Shown here in pieces: positions 50,615-59,790 of a stretch of 64,000 nt of DNA. A model generated the notes under the pieces. It did no database searches, was not told where the DNA came from, and was given only the letters and a program-made list of their open reading frames with translations. Location of the stretch: assembly GCA_026874595.1 (NCBI GenBank), contig CM049307.1, positions 38,732,862-38,796,861 on the forward strand, written 5' to 3'. This DNA comes from Sipunculus nudus. Its lineage: Eukaryota; Annelida; Sipuncula; Golfingiida; Sipunculidae. Position 1 is the first letter of the stretch. Each line of letters opens with the position of its first letter. The position numbers and the translations under genes are program-made.

Positions 50615-53600
50615 TCATCTGGAACTGCTATATCTTTGTTCTCCAGTGATGAATATATCGCAGTCATTGTGAAGAATTTTGCCAAATTTGAATAAATTGT
50701 CTCAAACGAATTCAGTGCAAGACATTATTCTTCACCTGGCAGTCGGCGCAATAGCTCCAGCAGCCCTGGAACCTTTTATACCAGCTCCTTTGTTTAAAAA
50801 AAATATCCCGCAAAAAAAAAACATGTGGTCAGGGGTTGCTAGTACAGACTACAGGCGTTCTATTTGGGAGAGTTGCACAAATTATGCAAATTTTGCGCTT
50901 GTCAGATGATTGACTGTTTATATTGCCAACGGTAACTTAATTGATTGCTCGCAACTGTTTTGCTAATGATTAATCATTGAATGAATATGCAGTTAAGGTC
51001 ACATAGAGTTCATGGTTAGGTCAATAAGGTCCTCCTAGTGCAACACCATCGATTTTAATTCTGTTTTCTTTTTCTTTTATGCCATTTTCTGTTTGCGCTA
51101 GATCTCCAATATGTCTGATTTGCAAAAGCTGAAACTGGTGCACAATATTGGTCCTATTATCACATATTTGCACCTGATCTTTACTTTTTACCATAACCTT
51201 ATTCCCAAAATCATACAATCTATAGCCGAGCCCCCTCAGTTACTGGCGCGATCGCATACATCTAGTTTTTGTGTGTGATTGAAAATGCATGTGGGGGCAG
51301 TATTTGTTTTTCGTGTTTATTCCTTGACTTATGTCTTTGAGAAAAAAAACCTTTACCCCGAGACAAAAATAAATCTAAAACAACCGTACATAGGAAATTC
51401 ATCCCTATGGACAATTTTCCTCGTAGGATACTGAATTCCCGGGACATTTACATCGCTACCGTGTACACAACCTGCCCAGAGCACGCAAGAACGATTACCA
51501 CTAAATATAAACCCTCCTTCAAATGATGAACGTTATAGTCTTGGGCGATCCAACATCTCTACAAGCCGTCAGTGAAGTGCTGAAGGCTTGAGCCTTTGCA
51601 GTGGACCACCTTTCTCTTTTCTGAGGAAGAGAAATTTGTATTTCTCGAAATACTGTATGCTCCTTACGCAGCAGTTATACACCGCTAGTCGTTCCAGATC
51701 TCATTCGCTTTAACCTCTGCTCTGTGTAGCTAGTTTTCGGGGTTTCATCTGACAGGCCTGGCACAGAGCCAAGAATTGTAACCAGACCAATTAGATGAGT
51801 GCATTGCATTGTGCGTCCAACTCCAAGTTTTAAACCCGCGACACCCTACTCTGATTCGTATGATTAGAGTTCATCGGTCAGGTGCCAGTCCTCGTGGTGA
51901 AATCCCAAAATACTTGCTAAACAAAGCGATGGATATATTTCGACTGTACTTGTATAACTCCAGCGTAATATACTAAAAATACCACAGTTTGAAATACTGG
52001 AAATATTGGTACCCTCATAAACATTCTAATGTATCTGTCAGAAAGGTTAACGCCTCTTTGCTCATGGGATTGTCTGGATGCCCTTTACTCTATATAAATC
52101 AGTTCACAACAACTTTACCAACTCCAACCTTCCGGTTTAGAAAGGAAAGAGTGTTCAATACAGGATATTGCAACACAGAAGATTTATCATTCTTATCATT
52201 ATCGCGAATATACATGTCCTATGTAAGTTTATATGCTAAACGCACTTTAGGTTAATATGCTGAAATTGTCCATTTATCATCCATGATACATTGGTATGTA
52301 TACAGATGCGTACACAATATCACTCAGCCGTCCTGTATACGATAAAGCTGATAGATAATGAACATTGATCCGTTGTTAATCTTGAAATACATGTTTCCCG
52401 TTTCTTTAAATTTATACATAACAAGTAAAAGTGTTTGCAGAAGCTCAAAGGCCAAATATATGTTCATGCATTTTTCTTAATTTACTGATTGTATTTAATC
52501 TCTCGTTGTAACATATAACGGTCATACCGACAATCATCCAGGAAATGTCAGTCTGCGGATCAATGGGATCTTAGCCAGATGTTTGGACCTTTGAAGTATA
52601 TTTAGTATACATTCATTCAGAAAATCCATGGTAAATCTTATTACTTCAGGGCTCGACCTCAAGGGAACAGTTAGAGCCTTAAATATATCAATATATATTA
52701 ACATATTAATAATAAGATAATATTTATTAGGGCCGACTGTTTTTTTTTAAGTAATGATATGTCTTTTTATTTCGGCCTTAAATGAAATATTACCAACAGA
52801 GGTAATGGGCGATGCATTCTAATACAAGGGGATGGCCGAAGTAATACCGCCCTCAAGCGTGCTTGAAATTTATATAAACATAGGTCTTCAGTATTCTAAA
52901 CAATTGTATAAATCTTGAACATATTTAATTACAGTCAAGGTTAATACAAACTGTCAAGTTTTCGACAGAGAAAATATGATATGTTCATGTCTTTGGTTCC
53001 CATATGATTAAATCAGGCGAATGCAACTTTCAAATTAAACTGCTAATTACTAAGACTACGCTATATATCAGCATACGAGATAGGAAACGGCACGTCCATA
53101 AACTGGTACGGCAATGCCAACAAAATTTATATAGTTCCTTTAATCTACATTGCATCAAAGAATGCATTGCATCAAAGAGTTTTTCATGGAATTTTAACTG
53201 CACAGTCCAAACAGCTCAGCAGTAATGTTTCTATTATAGCTAAACCGCGGTTACGTTAATTTCAGGCTCATTAAATAAACTAGCAGAATTTATTGGATCC
53301 GTTACCCTAGAGAAGAGGTCGGAATAGTTCACTTGAGTGACCACGCCAATCATTGTGGAAACTAGTAGGATTCTGAAGAACATCTTTTCATAAGTTTATA
53401 GATATTTTATCGATAATCCCATGCCGATAAGCTCTACACAAGGCACTAATTTTATCAATAACCGTGAGAGAACAAAGAAAATCTTCGACCGGTAAGTGAA
53501 CCCTGCTGATTTACTATCCAAAAGTTAATAGTTTACAGTGTTATTCTTCCATTTTATTCTTTTACTTTTATACTTTTAACATAGACTATGAGAATGAGAG

Positions 53601-53815
53601 AATATAGAATATACATGTCATCAGTAAACTCAAGTTGCCTCAGCTGAGACTAAAACGTACACGCACTCTTCCGCGGCGGATGCTCTTGTCAGTCTGGCTG
53701 TCAATGTCCCCCATCCAATGTCTTCCCGTATGACTTTCTGGTTCACCCATACTTTCATCTGTGACATAGCAGTTCATACTAATGTAAGCTGATTATATGG
53801 ACACACACACAAGCA
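50615..53815. other. Non-coding DNA, no gene seen
   Basis: About 3.2 kb of moderately AT-rich sequence without recognisable genes, RNA genes or clear repeat boundaries. The frames of 60-88 codons are isolated and featureless. Confidence 0.5.
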
Positions 53816-53928
53816 AATATATATATATATATATATATAAATATATATATATATATGTATTCTTTCTCTTCTCTTATCCCAACTCTCTCTCTCTCACACA
53901 CACACACAGACACTCATACTCCCTCTCT
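53816..53928. repeat. Compound (AT)n, (TC)n and (CA)n microsatellite
   Basis: Two AT runs between about 53817 and 53857 are followed by TC- and CA-rich runs at about 53883-53910. Confidence 0.9.
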
Positions 53929-54047
53929 TTATCCTTCTACCTTCTTTGGCATAGGATGTGTCGCTATCCTCCCACGCAAAGAAACATATATTTTAAAGGT
54001 ATTTTCAAGAAATCCATAATACGCCGCGCACACACACATATATATAT
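53929..54047. other. Left flank of the LTR element, ending in a CA/TA microsatellite
   Basis: Ends with a CACACACATATATATAT run (about 54029-54047) into which the LTR element inserted. Confidence 0.7.
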
Positions 54048-54204
54048 TGTTATGGGGTGACTTAAAAGCGGACCGAACTGTCTCGCTAGCGAAGCATGCT
54101 TTTCTAGCGAAGCAGTTGGTACGCCGGACTTGTGCGCCACCAACATAGGTTCGAATCCGGGATCGGCCCTGAATTTTCCCCTGGAAAAAATTGTCTTCAT
54201 AAAA
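54048..54204 (+). repeat. 5' LTR of the TRIM
   Basis: Begins TGTTATGGGGTGAC. It ends TTCATAAAA where the 3' LTR ends TTCGTAACA, so the terminal CA is mutated. It carries a 30-bp insertion relative to the 3' LTR that contains a second CTAGCGAAGCA (54086-54096 and 54104-54114). Outside the insertion the LTRs are roughly 85-90% identical by eye, so the insertion is not recent. Confidence 0.75.
54104..54170 (+). promoter_or_regulatory. tRNA-like Pol III promoter in the 5' LTR
   Basis: The A-box-like TAGCGAAGCAGTTGG (54105-54119) is followed 43 bp from its start by the B box GGTTCGAATCC (54148-54158), matching the GGTTCGANTCC consensus. The order and spacing are those of a tRNA gene promoter. The stem pairing of the acceptor is weakened by mutation here. 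Confidence 0.65.
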
Positions 54205-54207
54205 AAA

Positions 54208-54224
54208 TGGTGGCTCGTCCAACG
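54208..54224 (+). other. Primer binding site, tRNA-Pro type
   Basis: TGGTGGCTCGTCC agrees at 12 of 13 positions with the complement of the 3' end of animal tRNA-Pro. The differing base faces the discriminator position. It lies 3 bp inside the 5' LTR, the expected place. Confidence 0.65.
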
Positions 54225-54312
54225 TGACGGTACACTTTGTGGCCCATGGAATAAGCTCACCAAAGTGCGACTCCTTGGAAAATTAGTCTTGTTCTGATAG
54301 CAGAACACTCTT

Positions 54313-54321
54313 AAGAGGGGG
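54313..54321 (+). other. Polypurine tract
   Basis: AAGAGGGGG just upstream of the 3' LTR, where plus-strand DNA priming takes place in LTR elements. Confidence 0.7.
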
Positions 54322-54323
54322 TG

Positions 54324-54446
54324 TGTTACGGGGTGACATAAAAGCCGACCGAAGCGAAGCGGTTGGTACGCCGGACTTGTGCGCCACCGTTATGGGTTCG
54401 AATCCCGGATCGGCCCAGAGTTTTCCCCTGAGCAATTAGTCTTCGT

Positions 54447-54450
<4 letters not shown>
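54324..54450 (+). repeat. 3' LTR of the TRIM
   Basis: 127 bp with perfect 6-bp inverted edges TGTTAC...GTAACA. It keeps the B box GGTTCGAATCC (54395-54405). Confidence 0.8.
54344..54415 (+). promoter_or_regulatory. tRNA-like block in the 3' LTR (not a functional tRNA)
   Basis: GCCGA near its start pairs with TCGGC after the T arm (5 bp of acceptor stem). GCG...CGC can close a D-arm-like loop with AAGCGGTTGGTA. The T arm has GGGTTCGAATCCC. The segment where the anticodon stem should be (GGACTTGTGCGCCACC) does not pair, so it is a decayed tRNA-like sequence kept as a promoter-like module. Confidence 0.6.

Positions 54451-54492
<42 letters not shown>
54451..54492. repeat. (AT)n microsatellite
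   Basis: AT run of about 42 bp that abuts the 3' LTR directly. Confidence 0.95.
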
Positions 54493-54496
<4 letters not shown>

Positions 54497-55260
54497 AGTA
54501 AAGTATATACATTGTGTACAGGTTTCAAATATATCAGCTGTATCAATTTATTAATGACTTTGATAAGTAAAACATACATTATATATTAAAACAAAAATTT
54601 AATTTTTTCTCAATATGTGAACAGAAACAGACAGACAGAGAGACAGAGAAATACAGAGAAACAGAAGATCAATCAGGAAAAAAAAAGAGAATAAATTTAT
54701 CAGCCAGATACGTCTTAACGCCTTTTGAACGAGCAGAACCCCAACAGAATTTATACCAGTGAAACTGCATAACAAATATCCTGAGACCCGTAGGGAGATT
54801 TGAAGTTTACTGATCTTGATTCATTTGTCAAACACAGCCATTAATCATACCAACGCTCAGCGTTCTTTCTCCAAAGCCACTCAATAAGGTACCATGTAAA
54901 AAGGGCGGGGGTAATATCACAGGTCCTGTGGTATAATAAATTGCACCCAATGTTCTCACGGCGATACATTAGAGCCTTTGGGTAAGATGTAAGAAAAACG
55001 TGGGTCTCTGGTATCGCGCGCCCTAAGCAGATAATTTGTTCTCCTCACGAAATGACATTTTCATGTTTATGTATAATTTGTTTTTTCCCCGTTGCCATTC
55101 AAACAGAATTGTTAAGTTTAATTTGAACTTCAAGTTCATATTTTAAGTCGTAATTTTACAATGGAGTAGAACCATATTGTCCAGATCTGTATAAATACAT
55201 GATAAACATATTAGTTGACAGATAAATATGATAAACATATTAGCCATATTAGTTGACTTT
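54493..55260. other. Non-coding DNA, no gene seen
   Basis: A CAGA-rich run lies at about 54622-54662. Short direct repeats of GATAAACATATTAG occur near 55201-55240. Confidence 0.5.
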
Positions 55261-55269
55261 GCGAGGTAT

Positions 55270-55440
55270 TATGTATGTAGACTGGTATATTCTCCAGAAT
55301 ATGAAGTTACCTCCGTTTGATATACGTTGTGTACCGAGGTTTTATATACGTAGACTGGCATACAGGCTTACTTTAATTTTTCTCATGAAATGACGTGGTG
55401 CACTGAGGTTTCTTATGCGTAGACTGGTACACTCTTCATT
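55270..55440. repeat. ~70-bp degenerate tandem repeat, about 2.4 copies
   Basis: GTAGACTGG or CGTAGACTGG occurs at 55277, 55350 and 55419. The second and third are preceded by related GTACCGAGGTTTTATA / GCACTGAGGTTTCTTA words. Spacing is 73 and 69 bp. Confidence 0.7.
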
Positions 55441-55747
55441 TTTCACATCAATTCACCAGGCTCTCACCTGCTGCGTCGGTTTAATTTATTTTATTCAAGC
55501 TGAAGGAAGCAAATTATCATATATATCATGGTAGATTTATCCTTCCGACGGATCCCTGTCAATACTCCCAAAGGCGAGAGAAATAGTCTGGAGACAGCAA
55601 ACATTACTATTTCATTGCTCTCGTCTCTCTAGGTCAAGTCAAATATTGCCGTATCTTCGAAAGAGTATGAACATTTAGAGGTAATCTACATATGAAACCC
55701 AAGCCACATTTAATCGCCGCATTTTTTACTTTCATTATAAAGAGGTA

Positions 55748-55926
55748 AGGCCAGTTTTCCATGATGGTGTTTCAGCGCGCGTAATTTTCCGCGCACGGAA
55801 AAATCGCGTGATTGATTTTCCGCACTGTTATATCCCGCGCGCGGAAACGCGATCTAAAAACAATATACATGGTTTACACTGGTGCGATTTTTCCGTGTGT
55901 GGAAACGCGATCATGGAAACGGGCCT
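55748..55926. mobile_element. 179-bp GC-rich MITE with TA target duplication
   Basis: The left end AGGCCAGTTTTCCATGATGG is matched inversely by the right end, whose complement reads AGGCCCGTTTCCATGATCG. TA flanks both ends (55746-55747 and 55927-55928). Inside are GC-rich palindromic words (TTTTCCGCGCACGGAAAAA, CCGCGCGCGGAAACGCG) that stand out from the AT-rich flanks. No coding capacity. The TA target suggests a Tc1/mariner-type helper. Confidence 0.8.
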
Positions 55927-55928
55927 TA

Positions 55929-56533
55929 GTATTTTTATACATATCAGTAGCGTCACAGACGCCTCTTATTATCACGTTATGGTTGGAGTGGCAGAATAAA
56001 GTTGTGTAAAATTCAGCAAGGTAGACGATTTATCTATCAACCGACACGGATCGTAACCTTATACATTAACATTTCTCCTATGAATAATAATAAAACCATA
56101 TATGTTAACAATGGGTGGTACACATTTATTATTCATTTATTATAACGGGTTTATATCGTTTTATTCTGTAAATGAGATATACTTCCAAGAGCGGAATATG
56201 ATTAAGTAGCATAATAATCATAATAATAATCACAATAATAATAACGCGTCCTATGCAGCGCATTCTCCAGTGCATGTTGATCGCTCAGAGCATTAGAATA
56301 AGCAGTCTTCAGATCAGACCAGCAACTACCTGGAAGTATTTTAAAAACATATGTGGAAAATACAACAGGGGAAATGTCAGAAACAAAAGAAGATATTGCC
56401 ATAACTTTCTAATAACAATAAGCCACTATTTTCATTAGAAAAGATATTGCTGCAGATATATATGTCATATTCATGTTACTTCTCCAATGGATACACAGGT
56501 CTCTTATTTGAATAAGTTCTATTATCTAATTAG

Positions 56534-56534
<1 letters not shown>
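55929..56534. other. Non-coding DNA, no gene seen
   Basis: Contains a short ATA/ATC-rich (AATAAT)n run near 56211-56242. No credible frame. Confidence 0.5.

Positions 56535-56603
<69 letters not shown>
56535..56603. repeat. (TA)n microsatellite
   Basis: Uninterrupted TA run of about 69 bp, the longest in the window. Confidence 0.95.
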
Positions 56604-56607
<4 letters not shown>

Positions 56608-57579
56608 AGCTATATTATAAAATATATTATATGTAAACTATTGGTAGTTACTATCATGACAATGTGTAATGTGTCTTGTGTGTACTATACCATCGTTAAT
56701 TAAATTTTACTTTATAAAGACTTCGTTTAAAGGAAAAGTTCATATGTAATATTACAACGTAACATTTAATTACGGAAAGGTGTTTAAGTGCATCACGTAA
56801 AGCCTGTCATCACTATCGTCTGAACCTTAGGCCTTTTTATGACTTCTAGTCAATCAATTAATGTGTCATATTATTTGAAAAGAGAACAGAAACAGCTGAT
56901 AAAGATTGTTCTGTTATTAAAGCATAAAATGCCACTGGTGCCAATCATAACCATCCAGCTCTATCTGAAGATACCGCTTTCTGCCACTCCACTTGATTAC
57001 TGACACTACAAGAACATCCTGCTAGAAAAAAGAACAGATGGTCTTAGTAAGTTGTAATGGTACTTAACATTTCCAGGTCTCACGTCTGATGGACTGCCGA
57101 CAGTATTATTAAACACAGGAAGTCGTATTATGTGTTTTACGTGATTATCAGACGAGCCGGGGCCATAAAGAGAGCAATAAAACCGTTTATGTGGTCGGAC
57201 TTACTCAGTGCGGTTTAAGACATGTATCATGACTAGAATTTTGGGGATTTGTTTTGAATGCCTAAATCGAGCCAAACTGCTTCCATGGGTCTGTCCCTAT
57301 GGCCCCCTGAATCAAAAATAATATAAGTGCACGGGGATTAGCTATTTTTATTTCCCATTAATAAGCAGAACGTCCTGCTATATTTTTCTTTTCCCTGTTT
57401 AGGTATAGCCTGGCTGATCTACTGGGGAAAGGTCTGTTGGGATTTCTCCGTTAAAATCTGGTGATTTATTGTCCCTGGATGGTACCCTTTAGCACCCAGA
57501 CTTATACCACCAGGCCCTCACTATCTGCTTAATGTGCAGTATCGATCCCTAACCAGACCGGGGGAAGAACTCGACATGC

Positions 57580-57581
<2 letters not shown>
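56604..57581. other. Non-coding DNA; complex block at 57080-57230
   Basis: No gene seen. The block around 57080-57230 is free of simple repeats and contains CCATAAA, CAATAAAAC, GTTTATGTGG and TTTTACGTGATTAT, resembling TTTATG/TTTACG cores bound by caudal and posterior Hox proteins. This is motif evidence only. Confidence 0.4.
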
Positions 57582-57670
<89 letters not shown>

Positions 57671-57736
57671 CCTATATATATATATATATACATGTATTTA
57701 TATATACATGTATATATATATATGTATCTATAGATT
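57582..57736. repeat. Compound (CT)n-(TA)n microsatellite
   Basis: About 44 bp of CT repeats pass directly into TA repeats. A central palindrome TATATAGGCCTATATA interrupts them near 57661-57676, followed by TACATGTA-interrupted TA runs. Confidence 0.95.
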
Positions 57737-58129
57737 ATTAACAAATAAATAATAAAGATAAATGGCATATCTATTTATAATATATTACATTATTAATATA
57801 TATATATATCATGCGTAAATTATGCTATATTTAATATGGGTATCTAAAAATGTTTTGATTCCATGTATATAAATATTCCAAACACATGAGTCCAAACACA
57901 TGCTTGTGAGTCTAGTGCTTTTTAATTCAAATATTTGCATAAATAACATAAAACATGGACCATTAATGTAAGGGGTTAGGGGAGAGGAAAAAAATGACTT
58001 TCCCTGGAGAACATTACTTCGTTTGGTCTCTGTACGCGGGACAATAAGTGTCCCCACTTTATCACTAATAACTTCCGGCTTTCTTCTGCTGGGCGTCAAA
58101 TAAGAAACGCCTACTTGATCTTCTCATAG
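57737..58129. other. AT-rich non-coding DNA
   Basis: Nothing recognisable; short TA-rich pieces near 57795-57810. Confidence 0.5.
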
Positions 58130-59120
58130 CGAGGCTCAGACTCGTATCATTAACTTCTAATTGAGCCTCATGTCATCTCATATTTCCAAATGACCTTGAC
58201 CTCCGTTTCGATCAATTTTAATTAGGGATGAGATGGATTAATCTGGAATCGGCACATCAAAGTCAGATTTGACAACCCGAGTTTTTATGGGACGCGTTTG
58301 GAAACAATGCTTTACTTAAGCAGTCCGATTATTGGACACACTCAGTCTTACTGTCTTGAATTCCATCCTCGGTATACATTTGATATTCTACATTGGTAAA
58401 AAATGACTCCCGCTATAATGGCAGAGTTCAGCCCTGGTGTAATTAGTTTGCTGCTCAGTCCTTGTATGCTGCCATTATAATTTACAGTTAATTGTGCATG
58501 TTATTCTTTCTGACAGCCACAGGTCTTATGTCTGCCTTTTTAAACGAAGCCTACCAGTGTGGCTAAGCGGAAAATGTGTTTGCTCGCATGGAATAATCTT
58601 TTTTTATAAATGTATAATATATAAAGCATAAAAACGTGTTTATATGTATGGTATCGGCGCTTCGTTAAATCCCTGTAACATTATACAGGGTGCCTTAATT
58701 TGTTTCTAATTAGGATACTAATTAAGAGAGAACAACTGCTTTTGAAATATGCACATTCAGTAAATCATTGTGGCAGCGGGACTGCTTCAATGTCAAGAAA
58801 ACAGAAACCTAATTAGGCGGGTAATAATCAAAAGAAAGGAAAACAAGACTTCAAGGCAATATTGCCTTTGATTAACAGTGATGACATTTAGAATAGCTGT
58901 CGCCAAACAGGACCCTTTGCCTCATCTAGCCAGGATAGGATCATATACTATAATGAGAGAACGGGGTCTGCAGATTGCCAGTAATCAGTATTTATGAGAA
59001 ACCTAGACCGCACGGGCGAGGCGCCGAAGCTGTCTCTGATTTGAATGGGAGGATATAGGAGAATTATACCTTACATCCTATCAGTTTCCGTCCGACCATG
59101 TGACACTATAAATGCTGAAT
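58130..59120. promoter_or_regulatory. Candidate conserved regulatory block rich in homeodomain-type sites
   Basis: About 1 kb without simple repeats or element ends, in contrast to its surroundings. It contains many TAAT cores (CTAATTGAG, TTTTAATTAGGG, GTAATTAGTTTG, CTAATTAGGATACTAATTA, CCTAATTAGGCGG). It also has GGATTAATC, a bicoid/Otx-type core, and TGACCTTGACC (about 58192-58202), the NR5A/ERR-type nuclear receptor core. No reading frame is open through it. These cores are short and also occur by chance, so this is a hypothesis from density and complexity. Confidence 0.35.
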
Positions 59121-59538
59121 GCTTAACTGAGGCACACGGAACTACAGCCGGTTAAAGCGCAATGCATTATGTATTAACTCTTCGTTTGATATGCTTTATC
59201 TTTAACGCTCATTCACCTTTGCATACAGGTTTGAAATGTCACACATGATTTGTATAATATATAAACAGAGTCAATATTTAGTGTCAAATTTATATATACA
59301 TGTAAATGTAAAATGATTGATTTTCTTCGCAAATTCTGCTGTAGTCTGCTTCATTAGTTGGTGTCCATAGAAATTTGGTGATTATCTTTTTGAATTAACG
59401 CCTAACATGAGATGTAAAACTTCATAAAAAATATAACATTTACTTTTTTAAACCTTTTTGTTCTTCTGAAACTTGTGGCCAAGAAAAATGGCGTCTGTCA
59501 TCGGCTGGCAGCCTCACTTTGAATTTTTTGTTCTATAT
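59121..59538. other. Non-coding DNA, no gene seen
   Basis: AT-rich sequence; start of a 107-codon frame (59473-59796) that runs through the following repeats and microsatellite and is not credible. Confidence 0.5.
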
Positions 59539-59673
59539 GCATCGAGACTTCAATGTTTTGCAAATCTGAAGTCATTTCTGAAAAAAACCAAGACAGAGAG
59601 AGAGGGTATTTTATTCTACAGGCATGTATCGAGACTTGTGTTTTGCAAATTTGAAGTTATTTCTGAATATCCA

Positions 59674-59720
<47 letters not shown>

Positions 59721-59790
59721 TCATTTTTCTATAGGCCTCGAGGTTTCTGTATTTTGTAAATACGGATATACGAACTCTCCACGTGTTGTT
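59539..59790. repeat. ~87-bp degenerate tandem repeat interrupted by (CA)n
   Basis: A segment with ATCGAGACTT, GTTTTGCAAAT and GAAGTCATTTCTGAA begins at about 59540 and recurs at about 59627. A weaker third copy (CTCGAGGTTTCTGTATTTTG) follows after a (CA)n run at 59674-59710 and a short (TA)n at 59711-59720. Confidence 0.75.

Larger units (their letters stand above)
54048..54450 (+). mobile_element. Miniature LTR retrotransposon (TRIM) with tRNA-like LTRs
   Basis: Two related direct repeats (54048-54204 and 54324-54450) enclose only 119 bp. The right repeat starts TGTTAC and ends GTAACA, the inverted TG...CA edges of an LTR. A primer-binding-site-like TGGTGGCTCGTCC begins 3 bp after the left repeat. 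A purine tract AAGAGGGGG lies 2 bp before the right repeat. LTR, PBS, PPT, LTR in this order with no coding room is the definition of a TRIM, which must borrow reverse transcriptase and integrase from a full element. Unusually, each LTR holds a tRNA-like block with an intact Pol III B box. The element sits between AT runs, so a target duplication cannot be told apart. Two tandem tRNA-derived SINEs are the alternative, but would not explain PBS, PPT and LTR edges. Confidence 0.78.

Noticed and set aside
50679-50909. Gene driven by the CRE/TATA cluster
   Set aside because: The 76-codon frame has no recognisable domain and no splice evidence; proximity alone is not enough.
54344-54415. Functional tRNA gene
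   Set aside because: The anticodon stem does not form and the acceptor stem has mismatches.
54048-54450. Two independent tRNA-derived SINE copies in tandem
   Set aside because: It does not explain the TG...CA edges, the primer-binding-like site after copy 1 or the purine tract before copy 2; the LTR reading explains all of them. Kept as an alternative.
57529-57768. Frames rich in Ile-Tyr or Ser-Leu repeats, here and at other (TA)n tracts
   Set aside because: They translate microsatellites.
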